Assembly (NCBI GenBank): GCA_012034595.1
Contig: JAAUPE010000051.1
Coordinates: forward strand, 1 to 44,327
Length of the DNA stretch: 44,327 nt
Source of the DNA: Calothrix sp. CSU_2_0
Lineage (GTDB): Bacteria; Cyanobacteriota; Cyanobacteriia; Cyanobacteriales; Nostocaceae
Reading direction: 5' to 3'
Made by a program: the position numbers and the translations under genes. The notes below the pieces were generated by a model that ran no database searches, was not told the origin of the DNA, and saw nothing but the letters and a program-made list of their open reading frames with translations. Of the stretch, positions 7,936-17,093 are shown piece by piece; the stretch's first letter is position 1, and each line of letters starts with the position of its first letter.

Positions 7936-8066
7936 CAGTATACCTTCTCGTGCTAAATTACAGGAGTTATGGAGTTGGGAAAGTCCGGTGAGATTCCGGT
8001 ACTGTGCCGCAGCTGTGATGGGATAACCCAAGTCAGAATGCCAATTCTCATACTGTAATCGAGAAA
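7936..8066 (+). promoter_or_regulatory. Cobalamin (B12) riboswitch
   Basis: Upstream of cobG the conserved cobalamin-riboswitch elements are present in order: TTGGGAAAGTCCGGTGAGA, ATTCCGGTACTGTGCCGCAG, GGGATAACCCA and the B12-box-like AGTCAGAATGCC at 8031-8042. Closing helices can form between CAGTA (7936) and TACTG (8051), and between TTCTCG (7945) and CGAGAA (8060). A TTGACA occurs at 7907 without a well-spaced -10. Riboswitches of this class normally repress corrin synthesis when adenosylcobalamin is abundant. Confidence 0.92.
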
Positions 8067-8075
8067 TATTTGTAC

Positions 8076-8099
8076 TCCCTGCGTTGCACAGGGAAGGAG
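8076..8099 (+). promoter_or_regulatory. Ribosome-binding site of cobG with overlapping anti-SD hairpin
   Basis: AAGGAG at 8094-8099 lies 8 bases before GTG 8108. TCCCTG (8076-8081) pairs exactly with CAGGGA (8089-8094) and CTCC (8075-8078) could pair with GGAG (8096-8099), so the SD can be hidden. This looks like the translational expression platform of the riboswitch just upstream. Confidence 0.6.
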
Positions 8100-8107
8100 T
8101 TTCTGCT

Positions 8108-9661
8108 GTGGTTGCTGAAGTTGCTACCTGTCCTGGTTTATTTTATGCCACACCCGCTCAAGACGGGATATTATCTCGGATCAGAATACCAGGTGGAATT
8201 CTCGATCGCCAACAATGTGATGTAATTGCAGATATTGCCGAACAGCTTGGTGGTAATTATGTTGATGTCACAAATCGAGCGAACCTGCAAATTCGGGAAA
8301 TTAATACGGAAATCAATCCCCAAGTTTTGCTGCTTTTACAAAATGTTGGTTTGGGTTCTTCTAATTCCCAGGTAGACCATATCCGCAATATTATGACCAG
8401 TCCAATTGCTGGAATCGATCCGCAAGAACTGATTGATACTCGTCCTTTTGCAAAAGCTTGGGATGATTATATTGCTATACATCCCCATTTAGGAAGACTT
8501 TCTGCAAAATTTAGCGTTTGTTTTGATGGTGGGGGGAAATTTCGAGTATGCGATCGCCCCAATGATATCGCGTTTGTTGCAACTCTAATTAACGGTTGTG
8601 TTTACTTCCGTTTATATTTGAGTGTGGGTGAAAAGGGAGAAACACCAGTCGATGTGGGAATTTTGGTGAAACCAGAGGAATGTTTGCTGGTTTTGGTCGC
8701 TTTAGCTGATGTTTATCTCCAAAATAGTCATGTTGATAATAGTAAAATTAAAAGCGATCGCAAGCTACGTTTACGCGAAGTCATAAAAATTCTCAGCATT
8801 GAAGGATATTTGCGGGAAGTTGAAGCTTTGATTTCTAAGGTAATTACTCCCAATTCTGACCCAATTTTACATCCATCCAGGCAAGATTTTGGTATTGTCA
8901 AAAGTGAAGTTAATCCAAGTCAATATCAGCACATTGGTATTCATCCCCAAAGTCAACCTGATTTAGTTTATATCGGTGTTGTTCTTCCCCTTGGTCGTCT
9001 TCAAACCCAGCAATTACGAGGATTAGCGGCTTTAGCGACATGTTACGGAAGCGGTAAAATTAGACTCACACCCTGGCAAAACTTGCTTATTACTGATATT
9101 CGCGATCGCGTAGTTCCAGAGGTTGAGAATAAAATTACCCAACTAGGATTAGATTATTCTGTTAACAACATCAAAAGTGCAATGGTTGCTTGTTCGGGTA
9201 CAAAAGGCTGTAAGTCTGCCGCTACAGATACCAAAACCCATGCATTATCCTTAGTCAAACAACTAGAACAAGGTCTTAATCTCGACCTACCCATCAACAT
9301 CCATTTTACCGGATGCGAGAAATCCTGCGCCCAACATGGTAAAAGTGACATTACTTTACTGGGTGTAAAGATTGTCTCAAAAACTGAAACTAGTGAAGCC
9401 TATCGGGTTTATGTTGGTGATGGAGAAGAAAAATTTGGTCGAGAACTTTACCAAAATGTCACAATAACCGAACTCCCCCAACTAATAGAGCAAATTTTAA
9501 AAATGTACCAAATAAATCGTCAAAATAATTATGAACCCTTTAGAGAATTTGTCAATCGATATGCGATCGCGGAATTAAAACAATTATTCCATCCCGTTAA
9601 GCGACTATCCTACTCTTCATCAGGGCAGGATTACACCACTTCTTCTGCAAAACTAATATGA
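8108..9661 (+). CDS. cobG: Precorrin-3B synthase CobG
   Basis: A nitrite/sulfite-reductase-like flavin-free hydroxylase that converts precorrin-3A to precorrin-3B with O2 in the aerobic cobalamin pathway. 517 residues from GTG 8108, chosen because AAGGAG lies 8 bases upstream; a TTG at 8084 falls in the loop of the putative anti-SD hairpin. The N-terminal ferredoxin-like half has CPGLFYATPAQDG and RIRIPGGIL. The siroheme/[4Fe-4S] cysteines are C362-x5-C368 (ACSGTKGC) and C403-x3-C407 (GCEKSC). It is the first gene behind the B12 riboswitch and precedes cobH, cobI and cbiG-cobJ. A CobG next to CbiG and CbiD is noteworthy, since these mark different routes. A generic nitrite or sulfite reductase is less likely given the context. 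Confidence 0.9.
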   Translation: MVAEVATCPGLFYATPAQDGILSRIRIPGGILDRQQCDVIADIAEQLGGNYVDVTNRANLQIREINTEINPQVLLLLQNVGLGSSNSQVDHIRNIMTSPIAGIDPQELIDTRPFAKAWDDYIAIHPHLGRLSAKFSVCFDGGGKFRVCDRPNDIAFVATLINGCVYFRLYLSVGEKGETPVDVGILVKPEECLLVLVALADVYLQNSHVDNSKIKSDRKLRLREVIKILSIEGYLREVEALISKVITPNSDPILHPSRQDFGIVKSEVNPSQYQHIGIHPQSQPDLVYIGVVLPLGRLQTQQLRGLAALATCYGSGKIRLTPWQNLLITDIRDRVVPEVENKITQLGLDYSVNNIKSAMVACSGTKGCKSAATDTKTHALSLVKQLEQGLNLDLPINIHFTGCEKSCAQHGKSDITLLGVKIVSKTETSEAYRVYVGDGEEKFGRELYQNVTITELPQLIEQILKMYQINRQNNYEPFREFVNRYAIAELKQLFHPVKRLSYSSSGQDYTTSSAKLI

Positions 9662-9918
9662 TTTTTAGCTTTGCATTTTAATTTTTTAATTTAACAACGC
9701 TTAGGAATGCATATTAATAAAATGTAAGTTTTTGATTTTGTGCCTAATTAAATTAACGGGCTTTCCTGCCCATTCCACAAGATATGTATGTTGTTTAATT
9801 GCTAATCCTTAATAAAACAAATCCAAAATCGTTCGACTGAGCAGTTCGGCAAGCTTACCGTATCACTTGCCAAAATCTAATACCAATTCAAGAAATCATT
9901 GCAACACATACACAACCT

Positions 9919-9947
9919 GTAGAGACGTAGCAATGCTACGTCTCTAC
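9919..9947. terminator. 29-base near-perfect palindrome, GAGACG hairpin family
   Basis: GTAGAGACGTAGCA and its exact complement are separated by a single A. It forms a strong hairpin 258 bases after the cobG stop. A short C-run, not a T-run, follows, so factor-independent termination is uncertain. Confidence 0.5.
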
Positions 9948-9982
9948 CCCCCATCTGTCGCGTTATTTTTTCCAATTGGTAT

Positions 9983-10014
9983 AAAATCCAAAATCCAAAA
10001 TCCAAAATCCAAAA
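9983..10014. repeat. STRR (AATCCAA units) abutting cobH
   Basis: About four tandem AAAATCC heptamers end four bases before the cobH ATG. They occupy the place where a Shine-Dalgarno sequence would be expected; none is seen. Confidence 0.85.
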
Positions 10015-10018
10015 TCAA

Positions 10019-10645
10019 ATGTTTAAATATATCCGAGATGCCAATGAAATCTACCGTAACTCCTTCGCAATCATCCGAGCAGAGGCAAACTTAGACATTC
10101 TCCCACCCGATGTAGCAAAAGTTGCAGTCCGACTCATCCATGCCTGTGGAATGACGGATATTGTTACCAACCTTGCCTATTCCCCCACAGCAGTACAAGC
10201 AGGAAGGGAAGCATTAGCAAAAGGAGCAGCTATCCTTTGCGATTCCCAAATGGTTGCAGAAGGAATCACCCGTAGTCGTCTCAGCGCTAACAACCAAATT
10301 ATTTGTACCCTCAACCAGCCACAAGTACCAGAAATTGCTCAAAAAATCCAAAATACCCGCTCTGCCGCAGCATTAGAACTATGGTATCCCCACCTCGAAG
10401 GCTCAGTAATTGCCATTGGCAACGCTCCTACCGCGTTATTTAAATTACTCGAAATGCTTGATGCTGGAGCTGCAAAACCAGCCGTAATTTTAGGCTTTCC
10501 AGTGGGATTTGTCGGAGCCGCCGAGTCCAAAGCCGAACTGGCAGCCAATAGCAGAGGAGTGCCATTTATAACATTACACGGTCGACGCGGTGGTAGCGCG
10601 ATCGCAGTAGCAGCAGTCAATGCGATCGCAACGGAGCGGGAATGA
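10019..10645 (+). CDS. cobH: Precorrin-8X methylmutase (CobH/CbiC)
   Basis: Moves the methyl group from C11 to C12 of the corrin ring, turning (cobalt-)precorrin-8 into (cobyrinate) hydrogenobyrinate. 208 residues, the usual length. The conserved proton-transfer His is H41 in AVRLIHACGM; GAAILCDSQMVAEGI and GFPVGFVGAAESK are further family blocks. ATG start, no SD, because an STRR runs up to it. The stop codon overlaps the cobI start as ATGA, so the two are translationally coupled. Confidence 0.95.
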   Translation: MFKYIRDANEIYRNSFAIIRAEANLDILPPDVAKVAVRLIHACGMTDIVTNLAYSPTAVQAGREALAKGAAILCDSQMVAEGITRSRLSANNQIICTLNQPQVPEIAQKIQNTRSAAALELWYPHLEGSVIAIGNAPTALFKLLEMLDAGAAKPAVILGFPVGFVGAAESKAELAANSRGVPFITLHGRRGGSAIAVAAVNAIATERE

Positions 10646-11352
10646 TATCAAAAACCTTTGGTCGTCTTTATGGAGTTGGGGTTGGTCCAGGTGACCCAGA
10701 ATTATTAACTCTAAAAGCTTTGCGATTGCTACGTGCTGCCCCTGTAGTCGCGTATCAATCGGCAGATGATAAAGAAAGTGTAGCGCGATCGATTGTCGCT
10801 GAATATTTAACTGGTGAGCAAATCGAGGTTTTGTTTCACCTTCCCCGTGCTAGCAACCCCCAAGATGCCCAACCCATCTACGATAAGATTGTCGAACCAG
10901 TTGCCGAACACTTGGAAGCAGGACGGGATGTGGTGGTGATATGTGAAGGAGACCCGTTATTTTACGGTTCATTCATGTATTTATTTACACGGCTGTCTGG
11001 CAAATATGAAACGGAAGTAGTACCGGGAGTTTCCTCTCCGATGGGATGTGCTTCCGCTTTGGGAATACCTTTGAGCTACCGTAATGATATTTTTAGTGTT
11101 TTGCCTGCCACCATGACCGCAGAAAAGCTGGCAGCACAGTTATTAAATGCAGATGCGGTAGCGATTATCAAGTTGAGACGGCATTTTAGCAAAGTTCGGG
11201 ATGTGTTGAATCAACTAGGTTTAGCATCACGGGCAAAATATATCGAAAAGGCGACAATGCCTCAGCAAAAGGTGATACCACTGAATGAAGTAGACCCCGA
11301 TAATGTACCTTATTTCTCAATGATTCTAGTGCCGAGTCAAGTGCAGTTATAG
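10642..11352 (+). CDS. cobI: Precorrin-2 C20-methyltransferase (CobI/CbiL)
   Basis: SAM-dependent methylation of (cobalt-)precorrin-2 at C20 to give precorrin-3A. 236 residues. The uroporphyrinogen-methyltransferase-fold signatures are GVGVGPGDPELLTLKAL at the N-terminus and VICEGDPLFYGSFMYL near residue 100. The ATG overlaps the cobH stop by four bases, with GGAGCGGG just upstream as the likely SD. Whether it prefers metal-free or cobalt substrate cannot be told from sequence. Confidence 0.95.
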   Translation: MISKTFGRLYGVGVGPGDPELLTLKALRLLRAAPVVAYQSADDKESVARSIVAEYLTGEQIEVLFHLPRASNPQDAQPIYDKIVEPVAEHLEAGRDVVVICEGDPLFYGSFMYLFTRLSGKYETEVVPGVSSPMGCASALGIPLSYRNDIFSVLPATMTAEKLAAQLLNADAVAIIKLRRHFSKVRDVLNQLGLASRAKYIEKATMPQQKVIPLNEVDPDNVPYFSMILVPSQVQL

Positions 11353-11418
11353 AGGAGGGAAAATTTAATCCCGGCAAAAAAGGGTCAAACTCACTATCCC
11401 TCCCCACCCTGCTTCGCT

Positions 11419-11440
11419 GTAGCTTGCTTCTCCGAAGGAG
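11419..11440. repeat. GTAGCTTGCTTCTC element
   Basis: The 14-base core is followed by the small inverted repeat CTCC-gaa-GGAG, in the 127-base gap between cobI and cbiG-cobJ. It is one of five copies or partial copies in the window. Confidence 0.6.
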
Positions 11441-11479
11441 TGGATGGGGTATCTCGTGAAAAGAAGATGAAAAATCGCC

Positions 11480-13225
11480 ATGACAATCCAACCCTCACCC
11501 GCAGTAATTATTCTGGGTCAAAACAGCTTACCCATAGCTCAAAAAATTACCAGTCTTCTTCCTGGTTCCATTATCTACGGCTTGACAAATCGCACATCTA
11601 ATGTAGACAGAAACTACACCAACTTCGGTGACACATTACGGGAATTATTTGCTCAAGGGACACCAATTATTGGTATTTGTGCAGCCGGAATTCTGATTAG
11701 AACCCTCGCACCTATGCTTTCTAATAAACGGCAGGAACCCCCAGTACTTGCCGTTGCTGAGGATGGTAGCGCAGTTGTTCCATTATTGGGGGGATTGAAT
11801 GGGGTTAACGATTTCGCACGGCAAATTGCCACAGGGTTAAATGTAAAAGCCGCAATCACCACTACTGGAGATGTGCGATTTGGGATGGTACTCGAAAATC
11901 CTCCCCCTGGTTACAGTTTGGCAAACCCGGAATATGCTAAGTCTTTTACCTCAGAAATGCTTGCGGGTACAAAAGTGAAACTAGAAGGGAATGCTCCCTG
12001 GTTGAGTAATAGTAATTTGCCAATTGACGCGAATGGCAAACTCAGCATTTTAATTACAGAAAAATCAATTCCTTCGACTCCCGATCGCATGGTTTATCAT
12101 CCACGAACTTTAGCGATCGCAATCGATGACACAACACAGTTCACCACAGATGAATTAATTACCCTCATCCAACAGCAATTAGCAGCAGCAAATCTAGCTA
12201 CCGCAGCGATTGCGGGGATATTTGCACCCAACTCGGTTGCTGACGATATCCGAATCCATGCGATCGCAAAATCTTTGGCAATTCCTGCCCGCTTTTTGAG
12301 CCAAAATCAGTTAGATGTATTCCTAGCACAAGGTTATAGTACCACCCAAGCGACCGTACTCACTGCTGTCGGTGCAGATGGTCGCTTAATTTTATCATCC
12401 CCGGTGATGGAAATTGCCATGTCTGCAAGCCAACCGATTGACCCAAACATTGGCAAACCCCAAGGAAAGCTAGCAATTATTGGGATTGGACCAGGTGCGA
12501 GTCAATGGATGTCTCCCCAAGTTAAGCAAATACTGGCAGAGGCAACGGATTTAGTTGGTTATAAAACTTACTTGGATTTGGTTGGTATTTTGGGTGGCGG
12601 TAAACAACGGCATGAGTCGGATAATCGCGAAGAATTAGCTAGGGCAAGGGCAGCTTTAGATTTAGCCGCCACAGGGAAATATGTAGCGGTTGTATCTTCG
12701 GGCGACCCTGGTATTTACGCAATGGCAGCAGCCGTGTTTGAGGCATTGGACTGCGAACCCAAACCCGAATGGAACAGTGTTGAAATTCAGGTCGCACCGG
12801 GAATTTCGGCAATGCAAGCTGCATCTGCTGCAATTGGCGCACCATTAGGACATGATTTCTCGGTAATTTCCCTATCTGATATTTTGAAGTCGTGGTCAAT
12901 TATCGAACAACGGATTACCACAGCCGCCCAAGGTGACTTTGCGATCGCTTTCTACAATCCTGTGTCGAAGGAGCGCACTTGGCAACTCACCGCCGCAAGG
13001 GATATTTTACTGCGATATCGCAACCCGAATACTCCAGTTGTCTTAGCTCGTAATTTGGGCAGGATGGGGGAAAAGGTGAAAGTCATTACCCTGGAGCAAT
13101 TAGCACCAGAACAGGCAGACATGCGAACGGTGATTTTGATTGGTTCCAGTAAAACCCGGATTATCCCCCGTCCTCATGGTAAAGTCTGGGTTTATACGCC
13201 GCGTCGATATGACGAAGATGCTTGA
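11480..13225 (+). CDS. cobJ: CbiG-CobJ fusion: cobalt-precorrin-5A hydrolase and precorrin-3B C17-methyltransferase
   Basis: A 581-residue fusion. Residues about 5-320 are CbiG, which opens the ring-contracted lactone and releases acetaldehyde in the anaerobic route: GICAAGILIRTLAPML, NKRQEPPVLAVAEDGSAVV and LLGGLNGVNDFARQIA, then a CbiG C-terminal domain around 205-320. Residues about 328-581 are CobJ/CbiH, which methylates C17 with ring contraction: LAIIGIGPGASQWMSP, VGYKTYLDLV, VVSSGDPGIYAMA and GISAMQAASAAIGAPLGHD. Such fusions are known in cyanobacteria. It ends the plus-strand corrin run. The presence of CbiG beside CobG is the odd point. Confidence 0.92.
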   Translation: MTIQPSPAVIILGQNSLPIAQKITSLLPGSIIYGLTNRTSNVDRNYTNFGDTLRELFAQGTPIIGICAAGILIRTLAPMLSNKRQEPPVLAVAEDGSAVVPLLGGLNGVNDFARQIATGLNVKAAITTTGDVRFGMVLENPPPGYSLANPEYAKSFTSEMLAGTKVKLEGNAPWLSNSNLPIDANGKLSILITEKSIPSTPDRMVYHPRTLAIAIDDTTQFTTDELITLIQQQLAAANLATAAIAGIFAPNSVADDIRIHAIAKSLAIPARFLSQNQLDVFLAQGYSTTQATVLTAVGADGRLILSSPVMEIAMSASQPIDPNIGKPQGKLAIIGIGPGASQWMSPQVKQILAEATDLVGYKTYLDLVGILGGGKQRHESDNREELARARAALDLAATGKYVAVVSSGDPGIYAMAAAVFEALDCEPKPEWNSVEIQVAPGISAMQAASAAIGAPLGHDFSVISLSDILKSWSIIEQRITTAAQGDFAIAFYNPVSKERTWQLTAARDILLRYRNPNTPVVLARNLGRMGEKVKVITLEQLAPEQADMRTVILIGSSKTRIIPRPHGKVWVYTPRRYDEDA

Positions 13226-13328
13226 ATTACAACCCTAAAAAGTATGTAAATATTTTTGCATCAAGTTAATAACATGACTGGTGTAAAAGTATAATTAATC
13301 TTGCCAACGCGATCGCTTCGGTATTTTT

Positions 13329-16300
13329 ATGAGTCTTCGCTCCCCCCTAACTATCTTATTGATTGATGATGATGCCGAAGATCGGATTTTATATCGTTGC
13401 TTTTTAGAGAAAGATACTTTGTATCGGTATCGCATTGTCGAGTTTGAGACGACAACAGAGGCAATGAAATGGTGTCAACAGGAAACACCAGATGTAATTT
13501 TGCTGGATTTTTTATTGCCTGATGGGGATGGGTTGGTGTTTCTGCAACAATTTCGCGAAAAATTCGACAATACCCAATCTGCTGTAATCATGCTAACGGG
13601 GTATGGGGATGAAATGGTCGCAGTTCAAGCGATGAAAAACGATGCTCAGGATTATTTGCCCAAAAGTAAGCTGACAGGGGAAGCACTTCAGCGTGCGATT
13701 CATCACGCTGTTGAACGGACATATTTAACTTCTGAACTCCAAAAAAGTCAGGAATTACAACTAATTGGTAATATTGCTTTACGAATTCGGCAATCGCTGA
13801 AGTTAGATGAGATTTTGCAAACCACAGCTACCGAAGTACGTCAATTTCTCAAAGCAGATCGGGTATTAGTGTATCAATTTTCCTCAGAGATGAGCGGTAC
13901 TATTGTTGCTGAGTCCGTACTTCCAGGTTGGACGGTTGCGATGGGAAGGTATATACAAGATACCTGCTTTGAAGAGGGAATCAGATGCAATTATCAACTG
14001 AGGGGAAAACGAGCGAACAACGATATTTATCAAGCTGGTTTATCAAACTACCACTTACAATTACTCGAACAATTTGAAGTCAAAGCCAACTTGGTAGTCC
14101 CCATTGTAGAAGCAAATCAATTATGGGGATTATTGATTGCCCATCAATGCTCCGCATCTCGTCGCTGGAAACAGGTGGAAATAGACTTATTAGAACAACT
14201 AGGAGTGCAAATTGCGATCGCAATTCAGCAAGCAACAGCTTACCAACAGGTACAAACAGAACTGATACAACGCAAACAGGCAGAAGTCGCTCTCCAAGAA
14301 AGCAAAGAAATTTTTCGTCAACTTGCACAAACCGTTGAGGAACTGTTTCTGATTCAAAATTCCGACTTTAGTCAAACGATTTATGTTAGTCCCGGATACG
14401 AGCGAATCTGGCAACGCTCCCCAGAGGAATTGTACCAAAATCCTGCGGCTTGGCTCGAATCAGTTTATCCAGCCGATCGGGAACGTCTATCTACCGAAAT
14501 GCAACGGGTAATGTTTGGGGAAAAATACCAAACCGAGTACCGCATTTTTCGACCATCTGGGGAATTACGCTGGATTTCAGTTCAGGCATTTCCCATCTTT
14601 GATGATAACGACAAAATTTATCGCACGATTATATCTGCCCACGATATCACCGATGTCTACGACAAGCTTCGCTTACGCAAACAAGCAGAAGAAGAGCGTT
14701 TGCATTCAGAAATGCTGCAAATCGAGCTACAACTGCTGGAAGACATCCTCGAAACCGTACGAGCAGGTTATTGGGAATGGAATATCCCTAACAACGTGGG
14801 ATACTTAAGTCCAACCTTCAAACAAATGTTTGGCTATGGAGAACAGGAATTAACTAATCCTGCGGATAATTGGCAAAGCCTGATTTTTCAGGAGGATTTA
14901 CCAAAACTTCTACTATCCTTCCAGCAAAATATCAAAACTCCCCATCAAACACCTAGTTATCAAGAGTTGAGATATCGACATAAAAATGGTTCTACCGTTT
15001 GGACTATTTGTTCGAGTCGCATAATTGAATCGGATCGGGATGGTAATCCCCTCCGCATAATTGGTTGTAATATTGACATCACAAAATCCAAAGAAGCCGA
15101 AGAACAATTGCGTAAACTCTCCGATAGGTTTACCCTGGCAATTAAATCGGGGGGATTTGGGATTTGGGAATGGGACATCCTCCACGATGTGCTGATTTGG
15201 GATGAGCGTATGTACGAACTCTACGGTGTCCCACCATCTGAGTTTACAGGCAGATACGAAACTTGGATAATGGCGATTCATCCCAGCGATCGCCCTAAAG
15301 CTGAAGCATTTCGCCAGCGAGTTCAACAGGGTAATATAGAATACGATTGCGAATTTCGTGTGGTTCATCGCGATCGCAGTATCCGTTTTATTAAAGCTTA
15401 TGCCCTGATGAAACGCGACTCCCAGGGTAAATCACAACGGATGGTTGGAGTCAACTATGACATTACAGAACGCAAAATTGCCGAACAGGAACTCATTCGC
15501 AGTCGGGATTTGCAAGAAGCAATCTTTAATGAATCTGCGGATGCGCTGTTTTTAGTCGATCCTGTAACCTTACTAACAATCGAGTGCAATCGACGGGCTG
15601 TAGAACTGTTTGATGCCGATAATAAATCCCAACTGATGGGTATTCCCGGACACACACTCCAACGTTACCAATTTACACCCGACGAGCTATTTAGCATTTC
15701 CTTAGACATGCAAACAAAAGGCTTTTGGAGCCGAGAAATTGAATACATTACTTATCAAGGTAATTGCTTTTGGGGTAACATTGCAGCCAAACCGATTACT
15801 GTTGCTGGACGTACCCTCAACCTAGTTAGGGTGACAGACATAAGCAATCGCAAACAAGCTGAGGAACAATTAAAGCTCACAAATGAACAACTTGCCAATA
15901 TTAACACCGAACTTGCCCGTGCAACCCAACTCAAAGACGAATTTCTGGCAAACATGAGTCACGAACTACGTACCCCCCTAAATGCGGTTTTGGGTATGGC
16001 AGAAGGATTACAAGAAGGTGTATTTGGTGTCATTAATCAACGACAAGCCAAAGCGATCGCCACAATCGAACGTAGTGGTAGGCATTTACTCGAACTCATC
16101 AATGAAATATTGGACTTGTCAAAAATCGAATCTGGCAAACTGGAATTGTTACTAAATGACGTTTCCGTGCAAAATCTCTGTGATTCCAGCCTCATTTTTG
16201 TTAGACAGATGGCATTCAAAAAAAATATTTGCCTCAGTACCAATATCGCTCCTAATCTTGGTAACATCCAAATTGACGAGCGCCGTTTACGTCAAGTACT

Positions 16301-17081
16301 CATCAACCTCCTCAGTAACGCCATCAAATTCACCCCAGAAGGGGGAAGCGTCAAATTAAAAGTCTGGCTAGAAGAATCAAAATGTCCCCTCTCTCCCTTG
16401 TTGTACTTCAGCATTACCGACACAGGGATTGGCATTGCTCCAGAAAACATGAACAAACTATTTCAACCCTTCATCCAGCTTGATAGCAGCCTCAATCGTC
16501 AGTATAGCGGCACAGGATTGGGGCTGTCCCTGGTCAAACGAATTACCGCATTACATGGAGGAATAGTCTCCGTTAGTAGCGAAGTTGGTAAAGGTAGTTG
16601 CTTCACCGTTTGCATTCCCTACCATCCCAGCCCCCAACAACAAACGACCCTAGAAGAATTAAAATATTATAATCAGTCTCAACAACCCACCGGGATGAGA
16701 ACATCAAAACCAGCATTACCAGCACCATTAATCTTGTTAGCGGAAGATAATCAAGCCACCATCGATACAATGTCCGGCTATCTTGAAAGTCGCGGATATC
16801 GTCTAATCCTCGCCAAAAATGGACAACAAGCCATTGATTTCACCAAAACCACAGAACCCGACTTAATAGTGATGGACATTCAAATGCCAGTAATCGATGG
16901 ACTAGAAGCGATGCGTCACATCCGCAACCAACTCATTAACATTCCCATTATTGCAGTCACAGCACTAGCCATGTCAGGCGATCGCGAAGCTTGTTTAGCT
17001 GCTGGAGCAAACGAATATTTGACCAAACCCGTAAAACTCAAACAACTTGTAACCACAATCCAAAAACTTTTACAGAAGTAG
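13329..17081 (+). CDS. Hybrid sensor histidine kinase: REC-GAF-PAS(x4)-HisKA-HATPase-REC
   Basis: 1250 residues, cytosolic (no membrane helix). Order: receiver 8-125 (phospho-acceptor D60 in VILLDFLLP); phytochrome-like GAF about 155-300; four PAS/PAC units at about 325-450, 470-590, 600-720 and 725-850; HisKA with H878 (SHELRTPLNAVLG); HATPase about 980-1110 (INLLSNAIKFTPEGG, GTGLGLSLVKRI); C-terminal receiver with D1183 (LIVMDIQMP). The GAF resembles cyanobacteriochrome/phytochrome GAFs (NNDIYQAGL, LEQFEVKANLVVPI, LWGLLIAH) but has Tyr241-His where Cys-His normally binds bilin. A DTCF motif at 211-214 keeps a cysteine. It is therefore probably not a canonical photoreceptor. A second kinase follows 12 bases on. 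Confidence 0.9.
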   Translation: MSLRSPLTILLIDDDAEDRILYRCFLEKDTLYRYRIVEFETTTEAMKWCQQETPDVILLDFLLPDGDGLVFLQQFREKFDNTQSAVIMLTGYGDEMVAVQAMKNDAQDYLPKSKLTGEALQRAIHHAVERTYLTSELQKSQELQLIGNIALRIRQSLKLDEILQTTATEVRQFLKADRVLVYQFSSEMSGTIVAESVLPGWTVAMGRYIQDTCFEEGIRCNYQLRGKRANNDIYQAGLSNYHLQLLEQFEVKANLVVPIVEANQLWGLLIAHQCSASRRWKQVEIDLLEQLGVQIAIAIQQATAYQQVQTELIQRKQAEVALQESKEIFRQLAQTVEELFLIQNSDFSQTIYVSPGYERIWQRSPEELYQNPAAWLESVYPADRERLSTEMQRVMFGEKYQTEYRIFRPSGELRWISVQAFPIFDDNDKIYRTIISAHDITDVYDKLRLRKQAEEERLHSEMLQIELQLLEDILETVRAGYWEWNIPNNVGYLSPTFKQMFGYGEQELTNPADNWQSLIFQEDLPKLLLSFQQNIKTPHQTPSYQELRYRHKNGSTVWTICSSRIIESDRDGNPLRIIGCNIDITKSKEAEEQLRKLSDRFTLAIKSGGFGIWEWDILHDVLIWDERMYELYGVPPSEFTGRYETWIMAIHPSDRPKAEAFRQRVQQGNIEYDCEFRVVHRDRSIRFIKAYALMKRDSQGKSQRMVGVNYDITERKIAEQELIRSRDLQEAIFNESADALFLVDPVTLLTIECNRRAVELFDADNKSQLMGIPGHTLQRYQFTPDELFSISLDMQTKGFWSREIEYITYQGNCFWGNIAAKPITVAGRTLNLVRVTDISNRKQAEEQLKLTNEQLANINTELARATQLKDEFLANMSHELRTPLNAVLGMAEGLQEGVFGVINQRQAKAIATIERSGRHLLELINEILDLSKIESGKLELLLNDVSVQNLCDSSLIFVRQMAFKKNICLSTNIAPNLGNIQIDERRLRQVLINLLSNAIKFTPEGGSVKLKVWLEESKCPLSPLLYFSITDTGIGIAPENMNKLFQPFIQLDSSLNRQYSGTGLGLSLVKRITALHGGIVSVSSEVGKGSCFTVCIPYHPSPQQQTTLEELKYYNQSQQPTGMRTSKPALPAPLILLAEDNQATIDTMSGYLESRGYRLILAKNGQQAIDFTKTTEPDLIVMDIQMPVIDGLEAMRHIRNQLINIPIIAVTALAMSGDREACLAAGANEYLTKPVKLKQLVTTIQKLLQK

Positions 17082-17093
17082 TAAATATTCCTA

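Larger units (their letters stand above)
9662..10018. other. Intergenic region between cobG and cobH
   Basis: 357 bases without a gene. It holds a weak GGGC/GCCC hairpin near 9757-9772, the perfect palindrome at 9919-9947 and an STRR that runs up to the cobH start codon. It may uncouple cobG from the downstream corrin genes. Confidence 0.65.

Noticed and set aside
11186-11491. Minus-strand frame over the cobI-cbiG junction
   Set aside because: It is antisense to cobI, Ser/Arg/Leu rich, and has no start signal.
14080-15368. Several minus-strand frames within the hybrid kinase
   Set aside because: Shadows of the long kinase frame, without RBS or recognisable motifs.
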